Assembly (NCBI GenBank): GCA_016293925.1
Contig: JAEDCX010000048.1
Location: 1 to 19,341, forward strand
Direction: 5' to 3'
DNA length: 19,341 nucleotides
Source of the DNA: Lachnospiraceae bacterium
GTDB taxonomy: Bacteria > Bacillota > Clostridia > Lachnospirales > Lachnospiraceae
Numbering within the stretch: the stretch's first letter is position 1; every line of letters begins with the position of its first letter. Shown here piece by piece: positions 13,580 to 19,341 of the stretch. The notes beneath the pieces are model-generated. The model saw only the letters and a program-made list of their open reading frames with translations, was not told the origin of the DNA and searched no databases. The translations under genes and the position numbers were made by a program.

Positions 13580-15092
13580 GATACGCTCCTTGTATGTAGG
13601 CCTGTTTCATTTTCTTCCGGTCTGTCTTACCATTCTTGGTCAGCGGAAGACTGTCTGTCCGGATCCATTTGTTCGGCACCATGAACTCCGGCACCTTCTG
13701 TTTCATCCCGTCGATCAGGGAACGTTTCTCACCATCTCCCACATAACAGGCAATGATCTTATTCTTCTCATCGTCAAAGAAAACGCAGGCCTGATCCACA
13801 CCGGGAAGCGCATTCACCAATGTCTCAATCTCTTCCAGTTCGATCCGGTGTCCCATATGCTTGATCTGGAAATCCATTCTTCCTGAGAAGAACATCTCCC
13901 CATTATCGTCATAATATGCATTGTCTCCGGTTCGGTAGATCCGTTCCGGGTAATCCTGATTCAGCGGATTCTGGGTAAAACTCCTGGCCGTTGCTTCCGG
14001 ATTCCTGTAATATCCCAGTGCAAGGGTCGTTCCCGCCACGCAGATCTGTCCCTGCTTACCGGGCTCTGTCACCGGTTTGTCCTCCTCGTCCAACAAGAAT
14101 ACCTTCTCATTGGCAAACGCACGACCAAGCGGAAGTTTCTCATCCTCCCGGTACTCCCTGTCAAGAATGTAATACATACAGTTACAGGTAATCTCCGTCG
14201 GTCCATACAGGTTGATGAATGTGGCATCCGGATATACCCCCCGCCAGATATTCAACTGTTTGATCGGCATCTGCTCTCCGCTGAACATAACCATTCTGAT
14301 CTGTTCCGGAATCTTATATTGAAACCCGTGCATTCTGCTGACGAGACACATGGCCGACACGGCCCAGATCAGCACCGTTACCTGATTCTCACACAACCTA
14401 TCCAGCACCGCCATCGGAAACATAAAACATGACTTCGGGATGATAACCAGAGTCGCGCCTGTTTTCAGGCAGGAATAGATATCCTTCACAGACACATCAA
14501 AATCAAAGGGTGCCTGATTTGCAATTACATCATCCTCCCGGATACCGGTAGTCAGAACAAACTGTTCAATGAAATCAATCACCGCTCCATGACTGACCAG
14601 AACCCCCTTGGGTGTTCCCGTAGAACCGGATGTGAAATTACAATACAACGGGTCCGTATCGGTTGCCCGGTCGCGAATGGCCTGCAGAACATCCTCGCTC
14701 ACTGCGTCTGTCACCGTATTCACATCCCACACAACTCCGTCATAGGCCAGTCCATCCAGTTTCTCCCTGTAATCCGGAGTGGTCAGAATCATCTTCGGGG
14801 CCAGAATATCCAAAATCTGTTCCAGTCTCTCCTTCGGGAAATCCGGATCCAGCAGGGTATAGAAACAGCCCGCATAGGTGATTCCCAGAAAAGAGGCAAG
14901 CGCGATTACACTCTTCTCCATGAAAACCACAACCGAAGTTCTGACCTCCGTATGGGCTGCAACCTCTGTTCCGATCGCTTTTGCTCTCTTCATCAGCTCC
15001 GCATAGGTGCAGGATTGATGGTCATCCTTGACTGCCACCTTCCCTGGCATCTCAAGTGCTCTTTTTTCCAAATATGATAAAACGTTAATCAT
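13572..15092 (-). CDS. Amino-acid-activating AMP-forming ligase (adenylation enzyme, DltA-like)
   Basis: A 506-residue stand-alone adenylation enzyme that should activate a carboxylic acid, probably an amino acid, with ATP and load it on the adjacent carrier protein. Motifs: A3 'TSGSTGTPKG' (154-163), A4 region 'NQAPFDFDVSVKDIY' with the amine-binding Asp199, A5 'NLYGPTE' (294-300), A7 'YRTGD' (386-390), A8 'GRMDFQIKHMGHRIELEEIE' and A10 'LPLTKNGKTDRK' with catalytic Lys489. Overall it follows DltA closely, but the 'FCGE' of D-alanine-specific DltA is 'FSGE' here (Ser271). The ATG at 15092 follows AAGGG. It is the first gene of a five-gene operon with its own promoter. Confidence 0.9.
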   Translation of the reverse strand: MINVLSYLEKRALEMPGKVAVKDDHQSCTYAELMKRAKAIGTEVAAHTEVRTSVVVFMEKSVIALASFLGITYAGCFYTLLDPDFPKERLEQILDILAPKMILTTPDYREKLDGLAYDGVVWDVNTVTDAVSEDVLQAIRDRATDTDPLYCNFTSGSTGTPKGVLVSHGAVIDFIEQFVLTTGIREDDVIANQAPFDFDVSVKDIYSCLKTGATLVIIPKSCFMFPMAVLDRLCENQVTVLIWAVSAMCLVSRMHGFQYKIPEQIRMVMFSGEQMPIKQLNIWRGVYPDATFINLYGPTEITCNCMYYILDREYREDEKLPLGRAFANEKVFLLDEEDKPVTEPGKQGQICVAGTTLALGYYRNPEATARSFTQNPLNQDYPERIYRTGDNAYYDDNGEMFFSGRMDFQIKHMGHRIELEEIETLVNALPGVDQACVFFDDEKNKIIACYVGDGEKRSLIDGMKQKVPEFMVPNKWIRTDSLPLTKNGKTDRKKMKQAYIQGAYHG

Positions 15093-15143
15093 CTTGCCCT
15101 TACTTCAATTCATCCTAATTATTAGTCATAGACCAACAACAAT

Positions 15144-15173
15144 ACTATAATACGATACTTACATCCACGTCAA
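15144..15173 (-). promoter_or_regulatory. Promoter of the ligase/decarboxylase/ACP operon
   Basis: On the minus strand, -35 TTGACG (15168-15173), an 18-base spacer and -10 TATAGT (15144-15149). A second possible -10 (TATTAT) lies at 15 bases. The A/T-run region at 15174-15210 directly upstream of the -35 could act as an UP element. The predicted leader is about 45 bases. Confidence 0.65.
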
Positions 15174-15202
15174 CTTGATACATAAAAAATTAAAAAAATA
15201 TA

Positions 15203-15235
15203 AAAAAAGCAGAAACTTTTTCTTTCTGCTTTTTT
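15203..15235 (-). terminator. Rho-independent terminator of the AlgI-type MBOAT/DHHW unit
   Basis: Bases 15203-15215 and 15223-15235 form a perfect 13-bp stem with a seven-base loop, core GCAGAAA/TTTCTGC, flanked by A/T runs. On the minus strand the stem is followed by several further T-runs. It lies 47 bases after the DHHW stop codon. Symmetric A and T tracts mean it may also work in the other direction. Confidence 0.9.
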
Positions 15236-15281
15236 CAGGTCTCCCTGTCTTCCATATATGCCACATTCCGTTTCGGATCCG

Positions 15282-16376
15282 TTATTTCAGCGTCTCGCTG
15301 TGATTCAACACAGCGGCGTTATAGAGGAAGAGCACATCCTGATCGTCAAACGTCACGAACCGTCCCAGCATCGCCGGCACAATATACCGGATGTCAATCA
15401 GCGTAATCTTCCGATATCCTTCCACCAGCAGCGGTGCCAGACTGCTTCCGAAGGAATCCCGGAAAACAATCAGCTCCTTATCGGTGGAAGCCCGTTCATT
15501 CTCAATCGTCAGCAGGGATTTGGGACCTCCCAGAAAAATCTCATACGGGTCATCTCCCTCCGCTCTTTGCAGCGTATATACGTCCGTCTCCCGATTCGTT
15601 TCATAATCGAATACAACTGCCTGCTCCAATACATCATTGGTCAGATATCGGATCGTATCCGGTTCCATGGACTGATTGACCAGATTGTAATAATATCCGT
15701 AGAACGGCTGCGGAATCGTCCGTGTCTCGTAGGCGGAGGACAAAGAGACACCCATCTGCTGCCCCAGCACTTCCGCAACCTGCAGAATATTCTCCTGCCT
15801 CCAGTGGGTATCCGTATAGTAATAGTCCCGGCAATCCAGATACGGAAAAAGATCAATGTAGGAAGCATATTCCATGGAAGCCTGCATCTGCTCCGCCAGC
15901 TTTGCATAATCCATAGTAAGATAGCCGTTTGGTTTCGCAAGAAAATAGTTTTTGTCCGGTATAATCGACAGATAAATGTTCACATCGGTATCTGCCAGAT
16001 ATTTGTCATACAGGAAACGGAACCGTTCTGCCGCATATGCTATGGATTCCTCATTCAGCCTGCTTTCCACCGCGGCCGCATATCCGTCTGCCACATAATA
16101 ATCTGCATTTTTCTGGAATAAAACTTTCTCCGTGATATCGTTTTTCAAGCCCAGAAAGGTATCTCTCATCGGAAACTGATCCAGCACATATTCCTCAAAG
16201 GCATTCATATATTTGCCGCTGATCAGACTGTCCCAGGACAATTCCGGTGCCTGTGCCAGCTCCCGGCGTTCACTGACGGATATCTCCTGATCCTTCAGAA
16301 TCACGCTCCAGAGTCCGAATCCGCCCAGGAAGGCAGCTACCAATATGACAAGAATTCTGTTTTTCCATTTCATCAT
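15282..16376 (-). CDS. DHHW-family / AlgX-AlgJ-like SGNH protein
   Basis: A 364-residue extracytoplasmic protein with one N-terminal membrane helix (about 7-24) and an acetyltransferase-like SGNH domain. It has the hallmark Asp189-x-His191-Trp192 in 'YYYTDTHWRQ' and the likely nucleophile Ser308 in 'VFRDSFGSSLAPLL'. 'SERRELAQAPELS' after the helix is also typical of the DHHW family. Proteins of this kind (AlgX, AlgJ) O-acetylate secreted polysaccharides using acyl groups delivered by an AlgI-type MBOAT, which is the gene directly upstream. Three in-frame ATGs lie at 16382, 16376 and 16373. GGAGG is placed seven bases before the one at 16376, which was chosen. The gene starts 15 bases after the MBOAT stop and is followed by a strong terminator. 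Confidence 0.88.
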   Translation of the reverse strand: MMKWKNRILVILVAAFLGGFGLWSVILKDQEISVSERRELAQAPELSWDSLISGKYMNAFEEYVLDQFPMRDTFLGLKNDITEKVLFQKNADYYVADGYAAAVESRLNEESIAYAAERFRFLYDKYLADTDVNIYLSIIPDKNYFLAKPNGYLTMDYAKLAEQMQASMEYASYIDLFPYLDCRDYYYTDTHWRQENILQVAEVLGQQMGVSLSSAYETRTIPQPFYGYYYNLVNQSMEPDTIRYLTNDVLEQAVVFDYETNRETDVYTLQRAEGDDPYEIFLGGPKSLLTIENERASTDKELIVFRDSFGSSLAPLLVEGYRKITLIDIRYIVPAMLGRFVTFDDQDVLFLYNAAVLNHSETLK

Positions 16377-16391
16377 CGTCATCCCTCCATA

Positions 16392-17792
16392 TCAGAATCG
16401 GAAATACAGGAACGGATTGAAGGAACCGCCGATGAGAAAGGCCGTACACATCACCACGATCGCCAGTAGAACCACAGGCTCCAGAATACAGTTCCATTTC
16501 TCACCCGCCCGGGTCTTCCACACCCGATTCACCAGGTATTTCGGAAGCGGCGTCGCACCGATCAGACCAATGACCAGAATCACTGTATAGCTTTTCAGAT
16601 AATACATTGTCTCATAGGTAACAAGCGGAAGTTCTGCACCGCCAAACAATGCCCGGATATTGCCGAACGCAAGAGACAGTTCCGCGGAATCGAAGATCAC
16701 GAAGCTGACAACGGTCAGCAGTATCACGTAAATATGCTTCCACACATGGGATCTCTTCAGATAACGCAGCAGGAACAATTTCTCCAGTACCAGGAACAGG
16801 GCAAAGAACAATCCCCAGAGAATGAAATTCCATGATGCGCCATGCCAGAATCCCGTGGCCATCCATACAATCAGAATATTGAACATCCAGTGGATCGTAC
16901 CGACGCGGTTGCCCCCCAGGGGAATATACAGATAATCTCTGAACCAGGTTCCCAGAGACATATGCCATCTCCTCCAGAATTCCGTAATACTGCCTGCGAT
17001 AAAGGGATAATTGAAGTTCTCCGGGAAATGAAAGCCCAGAATCAGACCAAGCCCCACCGCCATATCACTGTATCCGGAGAAATCATAATAAATCTGCAGG
17101 GAGCAGGCAATCGCATACATCCACAGGAAAAGAACAGAGTTCTCCCCGGTGGCTTTGTTTATTTCAACCAATTCTCCCAGCACATTGGCAATCAGTATTT
17201 TTTTCCCAAGTCCCAGGACAAAACGTCTGACGCCCTGCGCCACAGCGCTCATCTCATAGGTTCGTTCCGTCAGCTGCCGCTCCAGATCCGTATACCGCAC
17301 AATCGGTCCCGCAATCAACTGGGGAAACATGGAAATATAGGTCGCGAGGTTTACATAATTCTTCTGTGCTTTTGCATCTGCCCGATAGACATCGATCACA
17401 TAACTCATAATCTGAAACGTATAGAAGCTGATACCGACAGGAAGCGTTACACGAAGCAACGGGATACTCAGTCCCGTCACGGTGTTGAAATTACTGATAA
17501 AGAAGTCCGCATACTTGAAATAGCCCAGCATGCCCAACGAGAATACCACAGACAGCGCCAGTGCAATTCTGGCTCCCATCCTTCCCCGATACCGTTCCAC
17601 CAGACGTCCTGCCACATATCCCTGTGTAACGGAAAAAAGCATGAAGAGAACATATTTCGGTTCTCCCCATGCATAGAAAACGAGGCTCGCGAAAAGCAAC
17701 ACTCCGTTTCTGAGCCTCTTCGGCATCATATAATATACGAGTATCACGATCGGTATGAAATAAAACAAAAACGTTATGCTCGAAAATAACAT
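16392..17792 (-). CDS. AlgI-type MBOAT O-acyltransferase
   Basis: A 466-residue polytopic MBOAT of the alginate O-acetyltransferase (AlgI) type. The N-terminus 'MLFSSITFLFYFIPIVILVYY' is typical of the family. Core motifs are 'LPVGISFYTFQIMSYVIDVYR' (117-137), 'MFPQLIAGPIVRY' (155-167), 'IYYDFSGYSDMAVGLG' (234-249), 'FWRRWHMSLGTWFRDYLYIPLGG' (272-294, with His277) and the catalytic His317 in 'TGFWHGASW'. It would move acetyl groups from a cytoplasmic donor to the outside for transfer by the DHHW protein encoded next. GGAGGG precedes the ATG by five bases. It lies 36 bases after the lipoprotein gene on the same strand without a terminator, so cotranscription is likely. The acylated polymer is not identifiable from this window. 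Confidence 0.94.
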   Translation of the reverse strand: MLFSSITFLFYFIPIVILVYYMMPKRLRNGVLLFASLVFYAWGEPKYVLFMLFSVTQGYVAGRLVERYRGRMGARIALALSVVFSLGMLGYFKYADFFISNFNTVTGLSIPLLRVTLPVGISFYTFQIMSYVIDVYRADAKAQKNYVNLATYISMFPQLIAGPIVRYTDLERQLTERTYEMSAVAQGVRRFVLGLGKKILIANVLGELVEINKATGENSVLFLWMYAIACSLQIYYDFSGYSDMAVGLGLILGFHFPENFNYPFIAGSITEFWRRWHMSLGTWFRDYLYIPLGGNRVGTIHWMFNILIVWMATGFWHGASWNFILWGLFFALFLVLEKLFLLRYLKRSHVWKHIYVILLTVVSFVIFDSAELSLAFGNIRALFGGAELPLVTYETMYYLKSYTVILVIGLIGATPLPKYLVNRVWKTRAGEKWNCILEPVVLLAIVVMCTAFLIGGSFNPFLYFRF

Positions 17793-17828
17793 ATATGCCC
17801 TCCGGTTCTTCGGATACCATTGCCGAGA

Positions 17829-18530
17829 TTATTCTTCAAAAGTATCCCCAATATTGCCTTCAAATGCCAGGACAGCGCCCGGATAAGTAGCTTCTAAATG
17901 TCCTTTGAATACAGACGTTGTGCTGTCATGTCCGAAGAACGAAACAACATACTGATCAATCTTGTAGATGAACAGTTTCTCAGGCATACCGCACATCCAA
18001 TGCCTGTCCATAATATTCTGCTGCAGTCCTTCCACCACCTGATCCACATTGGCAGCGTCTGTTACGTGAAATGCACCTGCAGTAAAGGTATTGGCATTCA
18101 TCATGTGTACAAGAGAAGCTGCATCATCCAGCAGTTCTACACAATCTGCCGGAATACCCAGAACGGAATCCATTGCCTCTGCATCCTCCAGACCAAATCT
18201 GCCGGCTTCATCCATTACCGCATTTTCTTCATTGAAATCGCCGCCTGCAGTTGCGAATCTGTCTTCCTCTGCATACTGGCTCCATACCGCATTCAGAAGA
18301 TCAATGGGATTCTCCACATCGACTGTCTGATCCGCATCCGTCTTGTCATCCGTCTGATCCTTGTCGGCATCCGCGTCGGTATCGTCGTTATCCGTGCTAT
18401 CCGCGTCTGTCTGGTCCTGTGTCTGATTCGTATTATTATCAGAAGAACCATTCTCTTTCTTCTTGCCGCACCCGACTACCGTCAAGGTAAGCGTAAGTGC
18501 CAGTAACATGTAAACGATTTTTTTCTTCAT
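17829..18530 (-). CDS. Predicted lipoprotein with acidic linker, function unknown
   Basis: A 233-residue protein with a lipoprotein signal: basic start, hydrophobic stretch and lipobox Val-Val-Gly-Cys21. Residues 25-72 form a Thr/Asp/Gln/Asn-rich, strongly acidic linker ('DADSTDNDDTDADADKDQ') that should be disordered and span the wall. The C-terminal domain (about 75-233) is compact, with predicted alternating helices and strands. Its layout recalls DUF4358-type Clostridial lipoproteins, but I do not recognise it securely. GAGGAG lies eight bases before the ATG. It appears to be the first gene of a unit with the AlgI-type MBOAT and DHHW protein, which suggests an envelope role, but cotranscription is inferred from spacing only. 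Confidence 0.75.
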   Translation of the reverse strand: MKKKIVYMLLALTLTLTVVGCGKKKENGSSDNNTNQTQDQTDADSTDNDDTDADADKDQTDDKTDADQTVDVENPIDLLNAVWSQYAEEDRFATAGGDFNEENAVMDEAGRFGLEDAEAMDSVLGIPADCVELLDDAASLVHMMNANTFTAGAFHVTDAANVDQVVEGLQQNIMDRHWMCGMPEKLFIYKIDQYVVSFFGHDSTTSVFKGHLEATYPGAVLAFEGNIGDTFEE

Positions 18531-18571
18531 AAAATAATCTCCTCTTTGCTTATTTACTTGTGACAGTATAT

Positions 18572-18600
18572 ATCATACCGTATCTGTATGTTTTTCGCAA
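18572..18600 (-). promoter_or_regulatory. Promoter of the lipoprotein gene
   Basis: On the minus strand, -35 TTGCGA (18595-18600), a 17-base spacer and -10 TATGAT (18572-18577). The leader to the ATG at 18530 is about 35 bases. It probably also drives the MBOAT and DHHW genes. Confidence 0.6.
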
Positions 18601-18614
18601 CCCAACAGACATTT

Positions 18615-18642
18615 TTAACAAAATTTACAAATTAGGTATGGT
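18615..18642 (+). promoter_or_regulatory. Candidate promoter of carB
   Basis: TTAACA (18615-18620), a 16-base spacer and TATGGT (18637-18642). A TATAAA at 18659-18664 is an alternative -10 without a good -35. The leader is short and shows no T-box or attenuator hairpin. Assignment is tentative. Confidence 0.35.
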
Positions 18643-18698
18643 ATTTTTTCTGATTTACTATAAAATAGAAATGATAATGTTTTATGAAGGAGAAACCT

Positions 18699-19341
18699 AT
18701 GCCAAAGAGAGAAGACATCAACAAAGTATTGATCATTGGTTCCGGTCCGATCATCATCGGTCAGGCATGCGAATTCGACTATTCCGGAACACAGGCCTGT
18801 AAAGCGCTGCGCAAATTGGGCTATGAGATTGTTCTGGTTAATTCCAATCCCGCTACCATTATGACAGATCCGGAAACCGCAGATGTGACTTATATTGAGC
18901 CACTGAATGTGAAGAGACTGGAGCAGATCATCGCCAAAGAAAGACCTGATGCCCTTCTGCCCAATCTGGGCGGACAGTCCGGTCTGAACCTCTGTGCTGA
19001 GCTTGCCAAAGAAGGAATCCTGGATAAATACAATGTGAAAGTAATCGGAGTTCAGGTGGATGCCATTGAACGCGGTGAGGATCGTATCGAGTTTAAGAAA
19101 TCCATGAATGCCATCGGTATTGAGATGGCGAGAAGTGAAGTGTCCTATAGCGTAGACGAAGCACTGGCCATTGCCGATAAGCTGGGCTATCCTGTTGTAC
19201 TCCGCCCCGCATACACCATGGGCGGTGCCGGCGGCGGTCTTGTCTACAACCGCGAAGAATTGAAAACCGTATGTGCCCGTGGTCTTCAGGCCAGTCTTGT
19301 CGGACAGGTTCTGGTAGAAGAATCGATCCTTGGCTGGGAAG
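18699..19341 (+). CDS. carB: Carbamoyl-phosphate synthase large subunit, 5' part
   Basis: The frame from ATG 18699 is open to the window edge and gives 214 residues of the carboxyphosphate domain of CarB, which makes carbamoyl phosphate for pyrimidines and arginine from bicarbonate, ATP and glutamine-derived ammonia. It starts 'MPKREDINKVLIIGSGPI', then 'IGQACEFDYSGTQACKALR', 'LVNSNPATIMTDPE', 'LPNLGGQSGLNL' and the ATP-grasp glycine loop 'RPAYTMGGAGGG'; all are family hallmarks. AAGGAG lies six bases before the ATG. The rest of the gene (a full CarB is about 1070 residues) is outside the window. carA is not upstream; the neighbour is a divergent lipoprotein gene, so carA must be downstream or elsewhere. 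Confidence 0.97.
   Translation, partial: MPKREDINKVLIIGSGPIIIGQACEFDYSGTQACKALRKLGYEIVLVNSNPATIMTDPETADVTYIEPLNVKRLEQIIAKERPDALLPNLGGQSGLNLCAELAKEGILDKYNVKVIGVQVDAIERGEDRIEFKKSMNAIGIEMARSEVSYSVDEALAIADKLGYPVVLRPAYTMGGAGGGLVYNREELKTVCARGLQASLVGQVLVEESILGWE

Noticed and set aside
9611..15092. Ordinary dltABCD operon
   Set aside because: Gene order differs, no DltX is seen, the MBOAT is about 100 residues longer than DltB, the ligase pocket cysteine is changed, and a decarboxylase gene is inserted.
16842..17789. Plus-strand frame of 315 codons
   Set aside because: Antisense to the AlgI-type MBOAT gene, with no start signal or domain.

Overview
The window looks like a chromosomal segment of a low-to-mid-GC Gram-positive anaerobe, most likely a Clostridia/Lachnospiraceae-type Firmicute. 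The signs are strong AGGAGG-type ribosome binding sites, TTGACA/TATAAT promoters, tightly packed co-oriented operons, and the families present: AEC permease, ThrH, DHHW protein, AlgI-type MBOAT and MoxR/DUF58/VWA genes. The taxon is inferred from family content only. No rRNA, tRNA, CRISPR array, phage gene or insertion sequence was recognised. No gene-free stretch exceeds about 270 bases.

Left part (1-4400), mixed housekeeping and accessory genes: the tail of an unidentified plus-strand gene (to 98); a serine beta-lactamase-family hydrolase (minus); an AEC-family permease (plus) whose promoter carries a perfect dyad between the -35 and -10 boxes; a decayed C-terminal remnant of D-serine ammonia-lyase (minus); a tRNA-dihydrouridine synthase (minus); and a ThrH-type HAD phosphatase (minus) with its own promoter and a start 15 bases inside the longest ORF.

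Middle part (4410-9486), one minus-strand six-gene operon of the MoxR/Bat type. In transcription order it encodes a MoxR AAA+ ATPase, a DUF58 protein, a single-pass membrane protein resembling DUF4381, two membrane-anchored VWA proteins with MIDAS motifs, and a membrane-anchored TPR protein whose tail is a (Asp/Asn)-Gln repeat encoded by 14 tandem hexanucleotides. These proteins are expected to form a membrane-associated chaperone or assembly machine facing the envelope.

Right part (9611-18530), two adjacent surface O-acylation modules, both on the minus strand. Module A is a lipoprotein, an AlgI-type MBOAT acyltransferase and a DHHW/AlgX-like SGNH protein, ended by a strong terminator. Module B has its own promoter and encodes, in order, an amino-acid-activating AMP ligase, a fold-type III PLP decarboxylase, an acyl carrier protein, a second MBOAT and a second SGNH protein, again ended by a hairpin. 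Module B has the dltABCD logic (activate, load on carrier, transfer across the membrane, attach outside) with an added PLP enzyme. The most interesting hypothesis here is that an amino acid is decarboxylated while tethered to the carrier and then attached to a surface polymer. Far right (18699 to the end): the 5' part of carB, divergent from the lipoprotein gene.
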